NCBI RefSeq assembly: GCF_016124105.1
Contig: NZ_JADGMQ010000005.1
Coordinates: 124,001 to 188,000 of the forward strand
Direction of reading: 5' to 3'
Source: Aquamicrobium zhengzhouense
GTDB lineage: Bacteria; Pseudomonadota; Alphaproteobacteria; Rhizobiales; Rhizobiaceae
DNA length: 64,000 bases
In this document: one piece after another, positions 9,327 to 17,516 of the stretch
How positions within the stretch are numbered: the stretch's first letter is position 1
How the letters are laid out: every line of letters begins with the position of its first letter
Translations under genes and position numbers: made by a program
Notes under the pieces: generated by a model
Database searches by the model: none
Told to the model about the DNA's origin: nothing
What the model saw: only the letters and a program-made list of their open reading frames with translations

Positions 9327-10490
9327 GTGACACAGGATTTCGATAGTGCGCTGCTGAAGGCGGAAGCGCAGACGCATGTGTCACGGCTTATCCTCACGGA
9401 TTTCCGCAACTATCACAGCCTGTCCCTCGACTTCTCGCCCGGGGCAATTGTCCTGACCGGCGACAATGGTGCGGGCAAGACCAATCTCCTCGAAGCGATC
9501 TCATTTCTGACGCCGGGCCGTGGCTTGCGTCGCGCCTCTCATGACGACGTTACCCGCGCCGGGGCGATGAACGGATTTGCCATCCATGCCCGCATTGAAG
9601 GTGCTTTTGGCGAGGTCGAGATCGGTACCGGTACGATCGGCGATGGTGAGGCGAGCGGCCGTAAGGTTCGCATAAATGGCGCACCCGCCCGTTCAGCAGA
9701 CGAGATGCTGGAATGGCTGCGTGTGATCTGGCTGGTTCCGTCGATGGATTCGCTGTTCACCGGGCCCGCCTCTGACCGCCGCCGCTTCATTGATCGGCTG
9801 GTTCTGGCAATCGATCCGTCGCATGGCCGGCGAGCCCTTGATTATGAAAAGGCGATGCGAGGCCGGAACCGCCTTTTGAGCGAAAATGCGCGCGATGAGG
9901 GATGGTTCGAGGCAATCGAGCGCCAAATGGCAGAGACCGGCACAGCAATCGCGGCAGCCAGAGTGGAGATGGTCCGGCTCCTGTGCGGCATGATCGAGCA
10001 TTTGCCGTCCGATGGCCCCTTCCCCAAGGCAGACATCGCCTTATCCGGAACCCTCGAAGAAGCGCTGGCCTACCAGCCTGCGGTCGATGTCGAAGAAGCG
10101 TTTCTGCGCTCGCTATCGGCGAATCGATATCGTGACCGCGCTGCTGGCCGCACGCTTGAAGGCCCGCATCGCTCCGACCTCAATGTACGCCACCGCCCGA
10201 AAGATATGCCCGCAGGGCTTTGCTCTACAGGCGAACAGAAAGCGCTCCTGACCGGGCTCGTACTTTCGCATACGCGCCTTGTTGCCGAACTGACGCGCTC
10301 TGCCCCCGTCCTGCTGCTGGACGAAATTGCCGCTCACCTCGACGCGGGGCGTCGCGCCGCGCTGTTTGAAATTCTCGAAGAGCTGAATTGCCAGGCTTTC
10401 ATGTCCGGCACCGACGCAGCTCTCTTCTCCGCACTCGAGGGCCGCGCACAATTCCTCAACGTTTCAGGCGGTAGCATCAGCTCACGCTGA
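9327..10490 (+). CDS. recF: DNA replication and repair protein RecF
   Basis: RecF is an SMC-like ATPase that loads RecA at gaps with RecO and RecR. It starts at GTG 9327, 24 bases after dnaN. Walker A is GDNGAGKTNLLEA near residue 47. The ABC-type signature region is STGEQKALLTGL and Walker B is VLLLDEIAAHLD near the C-terminus, giving all the parts of the family in 387 residues. Residues 1 to about 20 before SRLILTDFRNYHSL look like a short extension, so an internal start cannot be excluded. It sits in the conserved dnaA-dnaN-recF order. Confidence 0.95.
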   Translation: MTQDFDSALLKAEAQTHVSRLILTDFRNYHSLSLDFSPGAIVLTGDNGAGKTNLLEAISFLTPGRGLRRASHDDVTRAGAMNGFAIHARIEGAFGEVEIGTGTIGDGEASGRKVRINGAPARSADEMLEWLRVIWLVPSMDSLFTGPASDRRRFIDRLVLAIDPSHGRRALDYEKAMRGRNRLLSENARDEGWFEAIERQMAETGTAIAAARVEMVRLLCGMIEHLPSDGPFPKADIALSGTLEEALAYQPAVDVEEAFLRSLSANRYRDRAAGRTLEGPHRSDLNVRHRPKDMPAGLCSTGEQKALLTGLVLSHTRLVAELTRSAPVLLLDEIAAHLDAGRRAALFEILEELNCQAFMSGTDAALFSALEGRAQFLNVSGGSISSR

Positions 10491-10521
10491 CATTGCTGCT
10501 TCAAGCCGTTATCATGGCGCC

Positions 10522-11298
10522 ATGAACCAGACGCCGCCACTTTCCGATGAAGAACTGGAGCGCTACGCGCGCCATATCGTGCTGCCCGAAATTGGTGGCG
10601 CAGGCCAGCAGAAGCTGAAGCGCGCACGCGTCCTCGTCGTTGGCGCGGGAGGCCTTGGCGCACCGATCCTGTTCTATCTCGCAGGTGCCGGCGTCGGTAC
10701 CCTCGGCATCATCGACGACGACACTGTCTCGCTCTCCAATCTGCAGCGCCAGATCATCCACGGCATGCCGACGCTTGGCATGACCAAGGTGGACAGCGCC
10801 GAAGATGCCATCAAGCGCATCAATCCGAATGTGAAGGTAGAGAAGCATCCAATCCGTCTCACCCCCGAAAATATCGCCGATATCGTCTCGCGATATGATC
10901 TGGTTATCGACGGGACCGACAATTTCGCGACCCGCTACGCCGTGGCTGATGCCTGCCATTCGGTCCAGCGCCCCCTGGTGACGGGTGCAGTCGGGCGCTT
11001 TGACGGATCGGTCACGGTGCTGAAGCCCTTCGAGGCAGGTCCTGATGCCCGTCCGAACCCGTCTTACCGCGACCTGTTTCCGGAGCCCCCGCCAGCCGGG
11101 CTGGTTCCGTCCTGCGCAGAGGCCGGAATTGTCGGGGCTCTTGTCGGGGTCATCGGCACTCTTCAGGCGATGGAAGCGATCAAGCTCATCACCGGCATCG
11201 GTGAGCCGCTGGTCGGGCGCCTGCTGATGTATGACAGCCTGGGCGCCTCGTTCGATACGGTGCGCTACCAGGCTAGCCGCAAGACCGTCAGGCCTTGA
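10522..11298 (+). CDS. moeB: MoeB/ThiF-family sulfur-carrier adenylyltransferase
   Basis: The family adenylates the C-terminal Gly of a ubiquitin-like sulfur carrier (MoaD or ThiS) for molybdopterin or thiamine synthesis. The 258-residue protein has the nucleotide loop VVGAGGLGAP, the acidic switch IIDDDTVSLSNLQRQ, and GLVPSCAEAGIVG around the conserved cysteine region. The zinc-binding C-x-x-C pairs of E. coli MoeB are missing: the first site reads NPSYRDLFPE, and no Cys pair is found near the C-terminus. I recall the same change in rhizobial relatives, so it is probably functional. No carrier gene is near, so moeB versus thiF is not settled. Confidence 0.82.
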   Translation: MNQTPPLSDEELERYARHIVLPEIGGAGQQKLKRARVLVVGAGGLGAPILFYLAGAGVGTLGIIDDDTVSLSNLQRQIIHGMPTLGMTKVDSAEDAIKRINPNVKVEKHPIRLTPENIADIVSRYDLVIDGTDNFATRYAVADACHSVQRPLVTGAVGRFDGSVTVLKPFEAGPDARPNPSYRDLFPEPPPAGLVPSCAEAGIVGALVGVIGTLQAMEAIKLITGIGEPLVGRLLMYDSLGASFDTVRYQASRKTVRP

Positions 11299-12289
11299 TC
11301 GGCAGCACCCGATCCGGCGGACGATGACCGTCAAAGAAGGCGCGGATGTTGATGATGACCTTCTCGCCCATGTCGATACGGCCCTCAATCGTCGCCGAAC
11401 CCATGTGAGGCAGGATCACCACCTTGCCTTTCGCGGCCAACTTAACCAGTTTCGGGTTAACCGCAGGCTCGTGTTCGAAAACGTCCAACCCGGCACCGGC
11501 AAGCTTGCCGTTTTCCAACATCTTGATGAGCGCATCCTCGTCGATGATATCACCGCGTGCCGTGTTCACCAAAAAGGCGTTGGGCTGCATCAGCGCCAGC
11601 CGTCTTGCTGACAGAAGATGGAAGGTGGCGGGCGTCGAAGGGCAATTCACCGAGATGATGTCCATACGGGCGAGCATCTGGTCGAGGCTCTCCCAATAAG
11701 TCGCCTCCAGCGCATCTTCGGTGGCGGGCGCAACCCGTCGGCGGTTGTGATAGTGGATCGACAGGCCGAACGCCTTGGCGCGGCGGGCAACTGCGGTGCC
11801 GATCCGTCCCATACCCACAATGCCGAGGCGCTTGCCCCAGATACGGTTGCCCAGCATCCAGGTAGGCGACCATCCGGACCATTTTCCATCGCCCTTCAGG
11901 ACACTTGCGCCTTCGACCAGCCTACGCGGCACGGCAAGCATGAGCGCCATGGTCATGTCCGCCGTATCTTCGGTCAGCACGTTGGGCGTGTTGGTGACGA
12001 CGATGCCCTTCTTGGCTGCCGCCGCGACGTCGATCTTGTCGACGCCATTGCCGAAATTGGCGATCAGCTTGAGGTTGGGGCCAGCCTGCTCGATCAAGCC
12101 CGCATCGATCCGGTCTGTCACGGTCGGCACGAGCACGTCAGCTTCTTTCACCGCAGCCACAAGTTCGGGCTGCGTCATCGGGCGGTCTTCGACATTTAGC
12201 CGCGCATCAAAAAGCTCCCGCATACGGGTCTCGATCGCGTCCGGCAATTTGCGGGTCAACACGACGAGAGGCTTTTTCCTGCCGGTCAT
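11288..12289 (-). CDS. D-2-hydroxyacid dehydrogenase (glyoxylate/hydroxypyruvate reductase-like)
   Basis: The 333-residue protein belongs to the NAD(P)-dependent D-isomer 2-hydroxyacid dehydrogenases. The cofactor loop is GIVGMGRIGTAVARRA near residue 155. The catalytic triad is present: Arg in NTARGDIIDE, Glu in AGLDVFEHEP and His in ILPHMGSAT. NRRR after the second strand of the Rossmann fold suggests NADP preference. The closest named families are GyaR/GhrB, which reduce glyoxylate or hydroxypyruvate. Its 3' end overlaps that of moeB by 11 bases on the opposite strand. The exact substrate is inferred only to class. Confidence 0.88.
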   Translation of the reverse strand: MTGRKKPLVVLTRKLPDAIETRMRELFDARLNVEDRPMTQPELVAAVKEADVLVPTVTDRIDAGLIEQAGPNLKLIANFGNGVDKIDVAAAAKKGIVVTNTPNVLTEDTADMTMALMLAVPRRLVEGASVLKGDGKWSGWSPTWMLGNRIWGKRLGIVGMGRIGTAVARRAKAFGLSIHYHNRRRVAPATEDALEATYWESLDQMLARMDIISVNCPSTPATFHLLSARRLALMQPNAFLVNTARGDIIDEDALIKMLENGKLAGAGLDVFEHEPAVNPKLVKLAAKGKVVILPHMGSATIEGRIDMGEKVIINIRAFFDGHRPPDRVLPIKA

Positions 12290-12472
12290 AGCATCCTCAT
12301 AAAAGGGTCTGTTGAGACCTCTTTAACCAAGATTGGCGACACTTGGAAATGGTGCCGGCAGTCTTCGGTCTCCGATCTTGTGTATCAAGCCGACCTGCCA
12401 ATGACAAAGAAAAAGGGTCCCGGCGCGCCAGACGTGCCGAGGCGGAGTCTGTAGTAGAGCGTACTGGAAAAA

Positions 12473-13030
12473 ATGGCCCCCCGCACGATGTCCAGAACCA
12501 TCCTGATCGCCACGATGGCGGCGTTCGCAATTCTCGGATTGTCCACGTTCCTGCACCCCCCCCTCGTTTTCGCTCAGGCGACCGCAGTCGGCCCGAGCGG
12601 CCTTCCTCTCCCCCGATTCGTTAGCCTGAAATCCGGCAAGGTCAATCTCCGGATCGGCCCTGGCCTCAACTATCCCGTCGAGTGGATGTACACCAAGGCT
12701 GGCGTACCGATGGAAATCATCCAGGAGTTTGACAATTGGCGGCGCGTGCGCGACGCCGAAGGCGCAGAAGGCTGGATCAACCAGTCCTTGCTGTCAGGCC
12801 GCCGCACCGCGATTGCTGCCCCGTGGCAGCAGGGCAAGGAGGCAGAGCTGATGTTGCGAGCAGGACCGGACACAAGCTCGCGCATCGTTGCCCGCCTGCA
12901 GCCTGGCGTCATCGGCACGATCAAGGAATGCGACGGCCAGTGGTGCGAAATGGAGTTTTCCGGACATCGCGGCTGGATCAGCCAGACGCAGATCTGGGGC
13001 GCATATCCCGGCGAGGTCTACAAGGACTGA
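12473..13030 (+). CDS. Secreted protein with two bacterial SH3 domains
   Basis: The 185-residue product has a signal peptide (hydrophobic residues about 8-35, likely cut after VFAQA). Two SH3b repeats follow: residues about 50-108 (SGKVNLRIGPGLNYPVEWMY to EGWINQSLL) and about 118-178 (EAELMLRAGPDTSSRIVARL to HRGWISQTQIWG). Each carries the typical N-x-R-x-G-P and G-W-I motifs. Such domains bind cell-wall or protein ligands. Two cysteines flank the second domain core (KECDGQWCEME). It is a periplasmic protein of unknown task with no enzymatic domain. Starts at 12473 or 12488 are both possible. Confidence 0.85.
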   Translation: MAPRTMSRTILIATMAAFAILGLSTFLHPPLVFAQATAVGPSGLPLPRFVSLKSGKVNLRIGPGLNYPVEWMYTKAGVPMEIIQEFDNWRRVRDAEGAEGWINQSLLSGRRTAIAAPWQQGKEAELMLRAGPDTSSRIVARLQPGVIGTIKECDGQWCEMEFSGHRGWISQTQIWGAYPGEVYKD

Positions 13031-13040
13031 TCACGCAGAC

Positions 13041-13060
13041 GGCGGGATTCAGATCCCGCC
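13041..13060. other. Perfect hairpin between convergent genes
   Basis: GGCGGGAT and ATCCCGCC form an eight-pair stem around TCAG. It lies between the stop of the SH3 gene and the stop of irr, which point towards each other. No T tract is found on either side, so it may be a weak or Rho-assisted stop for both transcripts. Confidence 0.5.
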
Positions 13061-13089
13061 AAGCCCTTCGCGTTTAGATCACGCCGCAC

Positions 13090-13518
13090 TCAGAACGACT
13101 TTGAGCGCAGACGCACCACGATATCGACATTGGCGATTTCCATACCTTCCGGCGGCTCTGGAAGGTTGTTGACCGTCACTGCGCCCGTGTCGATGTCCAT
13201 CACGCGGTTTTCACCTTCAACGAAGAAATGATGGTGGTCGGACGTGTTGGTGTCGAAATAGGTCCGCGAGCCTTCGACCGCCAGGATGCGAAGAAGTCCG
13301 ACATCGGTGAACTGATGCAGGGTATTGTATACGGTCGCCAATGAGACGGTGACGCCCGCATCAAGCGCTTCTTCGTGCAGCTCTTCGGCTGAAAGGTGCC
13401 GATCGCCCTTCGCAAACAGGAGATCAGCCAGCGCAACTCGTTGACGCGTCGGGCGCAGCCCAGCCGCGCGAACCCGTGCCTCCAAATCACATGACTTTGT
13501 ATTATGCTTATCCGTCAA
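13090..13518 (-). CDS. irr: Iron response regulator Irr (Fur superfamily)
   Basis: Irr controls iron and heme genes in rhizobia and is degraded or inactivated by heme. The 142-residue protein has a Fur-type winged helix (residues 15-90, with RPTRQRVALADLLF and SLATVYNTLHQF). A run of three histidines, DHHHFFVE, matches the heme-binding HHH site of Irr. The N-terminal G-C-P-W heme motif of Bradyrhizobium Irr is not present, as in many other rhizobia. Its place next to fabA is conserved in the order. It is transcribed away from fabA, and the shared spacer of 219 bases should hold both promoters. Confidence 0.92.
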   Translation of the reverse strand: MTDKHNTKSCDLEARVRAAGLRPTRQRVALADLLFAKGDRHLSAEELHEEALDAGVTVSLATVYNTLHQFTDVGLLRILAVEGSRTYFDTNTSDHHHFFVEGENRVMDIDTGAVTVNNLPEPPEGMEIANVDIVVRLRSKSF

Positions 13519-13737
13519 GACAGCACTTTCCTGTTGCAGATGGCACTTGAGCCCATCATTCCATTGTCAACATATATTCGGTTCATGATAGCCGATCAAT
13601 AGCGGCACGTTGACCGTCTCGTCTGAGCACGTTAAGCCGCTGCGGCGATTTCCTGTCCCATGCAGTCTATGATAGGGGATTGTCACGGATTATAAGCACG
13701 ATACGACCGTGCCGAGGCAAAGGGACCGCTACGAACG

Positions 13738-14253
13738 ATGTTCGAACAGAAGTCGAGCTATGAATATGAAGATCTGCTGGCCTGCTCTCGCGGAGAGCTG
13801 TTCGGGCCAGGGAACGCCCAGCTTCCAGCCCCGCCGATGCTCATGTTCGATCGCATCACCGAGATCAGCGAGACCGGTGGCGAGTTCGACAAGGGCTTCG
13901 TTCGCGCCGAGTTGGAGATCAAGCCGGACCATTGGTTCTTCCCTTGCCACTTCCCGGGCAATCCGATCATGCCGGGCTGCCTTGGCCTCGACGCCATGTG
14001 GCAGCTGACGGGTTTCTTCCTCGGCTGGCTGGGCGAGCCGGGCAAGGGCATGGCCCTTTCCACCGGCGAAGTGAAGTTCAAAGGCATGGTCACGCCTTCG
14101 GTCAAGAAGGTCGAGTACGGTGTCGACTTCAAGCGCGTTATGCGCGGCCGCCTGGTCCTGGGCACAGCTGACGGCTGGCTGAAGGCCGACGGAGAACAGA
14201 TTTACAAGGCCACCGATCTGCGCGTGGGCTTGTCGAAGCAGGAATCGGCCTAA
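13738..14253 (+). CDS. fabA: 3-hydroxydecanoyl-ACP dehydratase/isomerase
   Basis: FabA dehydrates beta-hydroxyacyl-ACP and isomerises the C10 product to the cis-3 form, which commits it to unsaturated fatty acid synthesis. The 171-residue length is standard. The catalytic His and Asp appear in [20 protein letters not shown], the hot-dog-fold active site. fabB follows 38 bases later and fabI after that, forming one operon that ends at the terminator near 16386. The upstream neighbour irr is divergent. Confidence 0.97.
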   Translation: MFEQKSSYEYEDLLACSRGELFGPGNAQLPAPPMLMFDRITEISETGGEFDKGFVRAELEIKPDHWFFPCHFPGNPIMPGCLGLDAMWQLTGFFLGWLGEPGKGMALSTGEVKFKGMVTPSVKKVEYGVDFKRVMRGRLVLGTADGWLKADGEQIYKATDLRVGLSKQESA

Positions 14254-14291
14254 ACGGCCGATCCCGCCGCGCAGTATTCAAGGAGCGCCAT

Positions 14292-15512
14292 ATGAGACGA
14301 GTTGTCGTCACCGGACTGGGAATCGTTTCCTCCATCGGAAACAACGCAGACGAGGTTCAGGCTTCGCTGTTTGATGCAAAGTCTGGCATCACCTTTTCGG
14401 ATGTCTTTGCAGAGCACGGCTTCCGCTGCCAGGTCTGGGGCGCCCCGACGCTTGACCCGACGGATCTCGTAGACAGGCGCGCCATGCGCTTCCTGCACCG
14501 CGGTGGCGCATGGAACTATGTCGCCATGCAGCAGGCGATCACCGATGCAGGTCTCGAAGACAGCGATGTGTCGAATGAGCGCACCGGCATCATCATGGGC
14601 TCCGGCGGCGCCTCGACCAAGACGATCGTTGAAGCTGCCGAGATCACGAAGGCGAACAACAGCCCCAAGCGCATCGGGCCGTTCGCTGTGCCGAAGGCAA
14701 TGTCCTCGACCGCCTCGGCTACCCTTGCCACCTTCTTTAAGATCCACGGCGTCAACTACTCGATCTCGTCGGCTTGCTCGACCTCGGCGCACTGCATCGG
14801 CAATGCGTATGAGCTGATCCAGTTCGGCAAGCAGGACATGGTCTTTGCCGGCGGCCACGAAGATCTCGACTGGACGATGTCGAACCTGTTCGACGCGATG
14901 GGCGCGATGTCGTCGAAGTTCAACGACCGCCCGTCGGTTGCTTCGCGCGCATATGACGCCAACCGTGACGGCTTCGTCATCGCTGGCGGTGCAGGCGTTA
15001 TCGTTCTCGAAGAACTCGAGCATGCCAAGGCACGCGGCGCGAAGATCTACGCTGAAGTCGTTGGCTACGGCGCAACCTCGGACGGCTACGACATGGTCGC
15101 ACCGTCGGGCGAAGGCGCGATCCGCTGCATGCGTCAGGCCATGTCCACCGTCACCGGCGACATCGATTACATCAACACGCATGGCACTTCGACGCCGGTT
15201 GGCGATTCGAAGGAAATGGCCGCCATCCGCGAAGTGCTTGGCGACAAGCTGCCGGCGATCTCGTCCACCAAGTCGCTCACCGGCCACTCGCTCGGCGCTG
15301 CTGGCGTTCAGGAATCGATCTACTCGATCCTGATGATGCAGGGCGGCTTTATCGGCGAGAGCGCGCATATCGAAGACTTCGATCCGGAGTTCGAGGGTAT
15401 GCCGGTCGTGCGCGAGCGCATTGAGAATGCCAAGATCGATACCGTACTTTCAAACTCGTTCGGGTTCGGCGGCACCAACGCAACGCTGGTTTTCCAGCGC
15501 TACCAAGGCTGA
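14292..15512 (+). CDS. fabB: 3-oxoacyl-ACP synthase I (KAS I)
   Basis: FabB elongates the cis-3 unsaturated product of FabA. The 406-residue protein carries the KAS I triad: the active Cys in [14 protein letters not shown] (near residue 163), His in [11 protein letters not shown] and His in TGHSLGAAG. The C-terminal [12 protein letters not shown] loop is also present. A GGAG box lies seven bases before ATG 14292. It lies between fabA and fabI, the usual anaerobic unsaturated-fatty-acid operon. Confidence 0.97.
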   Translation: MRRVVVTGLGIVSSIGNNADEVQASLFDAKSGITFSDVFAEHGFRCQVWGAPTLDPTDLVDRRAMRFLHRGGAWNYVAMQQAITDAGLEDSDVSNERTGIIMGSGGASTKTIVEAAEITKANNSPKRIGPFAVPKAMSSTASATLATFFKIHGVNYSISSACSTSAHCIGNAYELIQFGKQDMVFAGGHEDLDWTMSNLFDAMGAMSSKFNDRPSVASRAYDANRDGFVIAGGAGVIVLEELEHAKARGAKIYAEVVGYGATSDGYDMVAPSGEGAIRCMRQAMSTVTGDIDYINTHGTSTPVGDSKEMAAIREVLGDKLPAISSTKSLTGHSLGAAGVQESIYSILMMQGGFIGESAHIEDFDPEFEGMPVVRERIENAKIDTVLSNSFGFGGTNATLVFQRYQG

Positions 15513-15527
15513 CCGGGAGCACGACAC

Positions 15528-16334
15528 ATGACCGGACTGATGAAGGGCAAGCGCGGCCTGATTATGGGCGTCGCGAATGACCACTCAATTGCATGGGGCA
15601 TAGCCAAACACGCTGCTGAGCAGGGTGCCGAGCTTGCCTTTACGTATCAGGGCGAGGCCTTTGGCCGTCGCGTGAAGCCGCTTGCCGACAAGATCGGCAC
15701 CAAATTGCTGCTGCCATGCGATGTCGAGGATATCTCGACCGTCGATTCCGTCTTCGAAACTTTGAAGGCCGAGTGGGGCAAGATCGACTTCATCGTTCAC
15801 GCCATCGGATTTTCCGATCGCAACGAACTGAAGGGGCTTTACGCCGACACGACGCGCGAAAACTTCGTGCGCACGATGGTTATCTCCTGCTTCTCGTTTA
15901 CTGAAATTGCTCGTCGCGCGGCTGATCTGATGGAAGAAGGCGGCTCGATGCTGACCCTGACCTATGCAGGTTCGGTTCGCGTCATGCCGAACTACAATGT
16001 CATGGGCGTCGCCAAGGCGGGTCTGGAAGCCAGCATTCGCTATCTGGCAAACGACTTTGGCCCGCGCGGCATCCGCGTCAACGGCCTGTCGGCTGGCCCG
16101 GTTCGCACGCTCGCAGGTGCCGGCATCGCCGACTCGCGCCTGATGTACAACTACCAGCAGCGCAATGCGCCGATGCGTCGCCCCGTGACCATTGAAGATG
16201 TCGGCAAATCCGGCCTCTACCTCCTGTCTGACCTGTCGTCAGGTGTCACCGGCGAAATCCATTACGTCGACAGCGGCTATCACATCGTCTCGATGCCAAC
16301 GCTGGACGAGCTGAAGCGCACCGATCAGGATTAA
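15528..16334 (+). CDS. fabI: Enoyl-ACP reductase (NADH), FabI type
   Basis: FabI completes each fatty acid elongation cycle. The 268-residue protein is a short-chain dehydrogenase of the FabI type. It has the cofactor site GLIMGVANDHSIAWGIA and the Tyr-Lys catalytic pair spaced six residues apart in NYNVMGVAKAGLEAS. The SAGPVRTLA loop lies near the substrate, followed by the C-terminal GYHIVSM region. It starts 15 bases after fabB and is the last gene before a strong terminator. Rhizobia often encode two FabI copies; only this one is in view. Confidence 0.95.
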   Translation: MTGLMKGKRGLIMGVANDHSIAWGIAKHAAEQGAELAFTYQGEAFGRRVKPLADKIGTKLLLPCDVEDISTVDSVFETLKAEWGKIDFIVHAIGFSDRNELKGLYADTTRENFVRTMVISCFSFTEIARRAADLMEEGGSMLTLTYAGSVRVMPNYNVMGVAKAGLEASIRYLANDFGPRGIRVNGLSAGPVRTLAGAGIADSRLMYNYQQRNAPMRRPVTIEDVGKSGLYLLSDLSSGVTGEIHYVDSGYHIVSMPTLDELKRTDQD

Positions 16335-16355
16335 TGATCGGCAAAGCATGAAACA

Positions 16356-16386
16356 AAAACGGGCGCCTTGATCGGGCGCCCGTTTT
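16356..16386 (+). terminator. Rho-independent terminator of the fabA-fabB-fabI operon
   Basis: CGGGCGCC at 16360-16367 pairs with GGCGCCCG at 16375-16382. Four A before and four T after extend the stem. It lies 20 bases behind the fabI stop. It also stands between convergent genes and may act in both directions, since A and T runs flank both sides. Confidence 0.93.
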
Positions 16387-16417
16387 GTATTCGGGATCTG
16401 GATGGCGGCTCTGCGGC

Positions 16418-17440
16418 TCAGCGAGCCGCCCACAGCACCTTGAAGCGCTCATCGCGGCAGATCTCGCCATGACGCGAGAAACTCGCCTCCAGCGTCTTCT
16501 CATAGGGCAACGAGCGATTGGCAACCAGGTACAGCCTGCCGCCCGGCTTCAAGGCCGCAGAAGCGGCGCGGATCATCCCCTCGCCTATTGAAGGCTCGGC
16601 CGCCCTGCCCTGATGGAAAGGCGGGTTCATGATGATGTTGTCGTAGACGCGCTCCAGCTTTTCCGCGAGGAGGTCAATCCACTGCACGCGGCATTCGATA
16701 TGCGCGGCGAGGTTGTCCATATTGGCCTTGGCGGCAACACACGCCTGGAAGCTTGCATCGAACATGTCGATCGTGAACGGCTCCTTGGCGATCTGTGACA
16801 GGCGAACCGCCAGATAGCCCCAGCCCGTACCGAAATCCGCGACCCGCCCCTTGATGGTGTCGGGCATATTATCCGCCAGCAGGCGTGAGCCCTGATCCTC
16901 GTGCTCTTGTGAGAAGACGCCCGGAACCGTGAGGAAGCCCCCATCGAGGATCAGCGGCGGGTTTGCGGCTTCAAGGGCATCGATACAAGCAACCGACTCT
17001 TCGGTCCGCGTCAGCCAGAAGGCAACGCCGTGGTTCTTGGATGCATGGTCATCGATGACGTGCAGCGCCGACAGGCGCTTGCGTAAGCTTGCAATGCCGT
17101 CTGTCTTGCCGCCAGCGACAACGACGATGCCGCCCAGCCGAACCCTCTTCAGCGCCTCGGCAACCCAAAGCTCGTTCTGGCCGCGATGTCGTCCGGTCAG
17201 CACCAGGACCGTGTCATACTCCTCGCCGAAGGGCTGGGGCTGAACGACATGCGCTCCACCTTCAAGGCGGCGGAAGAACGGCCTTAATTCCTGCTGGAGG
17301 GCGACGGCTTGAGGGAAGTTCTCAGGAAGAGCGAAGCCCGGAGCAGCGTTCAGGAACAGGACCCGCGCATCCTCGCCTGGTCCGTCCAGCATTCCGCTCT
17401 CGAAAGGATAGAATAGCGTCTTCAGCGATCCGTCGTTCAT
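16418..17440 (-). CDS. RsmC-like class I methyltransferase
   Basis: The product of 340 residues has the two-part plan of RsmC/RlmG rRNA guanine-N2 methyltransferases. The N-terminal half (1-165) is a degenerate methyltransferase fold. The C-terminal half has the SAM site VADFGTGWGYLAVRL near residue 205 and the catalytic NPPFHQGR near 275. That tetrapeptide marks enzymes that methylate exocyclic amines in nucleic acids. The length matches E. coli RsmC (16S G1207), but the exact target is not proven. ATG 17440 is used. A TTG at 17446 lies closer to an AAGGA box and could be the real start. Confidence 0.82.
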   Translation of the reverse strand: MNDGSLKTLFYPFESGMLDGPGEDARVLFLNAAPGFALPENFPQAVALQQELRPFFRRLEGGAHVVQPQPFGEEYDTVLVLTGRHRGQNELWVAEALKRVRLGGIVVVAGGKTDGIASLRKRLSALHVIDDHASKNHGVAFWLTRTEESVACIDALEAANPPLILDGGFLTVPGVFSQEHEDQGSRLLADNMPDTIKGRVADFGTGWGYLAVRLSQIAKEPFTIDMFDASFQACVAAKANMDNLAAHIECRVQWIDLLAEKLERVYDNIIMNPPFHQGRAAEPSIGEGMIRAASAALKPGGRLYLVANRSLPYEKTLEASFSRHGEICRDERFKVLWAAR

Positions 17441-17460
17441 CAGCAACTCGTTCCTTCAAG

Positions 17461-17492
17461 TGAAACGGGCGCAGACCTTTCGGCCGCGCCCG
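17461..17492 (-). terminator. Intrinsic terminator behind pnp
   Basis: Read on the minus strand, CGGGCGC-GGCC, a GAAA tetraloop, GGTC, one bulged T and GCGCCCG make an eleven-pair stem, followed by TTTC. It starts 24 bases after the pnp stop. The stable GNRA loop supports a real RNA structure. The T tract is short, so termination may be partial and the methyltransferase gene could be read through. Confidence 0.75.
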
Positions 17493-17516
17493 CCCCAATC
17501 ATGTCTGGTGCAAAAG

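Noticed and set aside
17436-17456. TTG start for the RsmC-like gene
   Set aside because: The TTG at 17446 has good ribosome spacing, but the ATG six bases on is the more usual choice; the doubt is noted in the entry.
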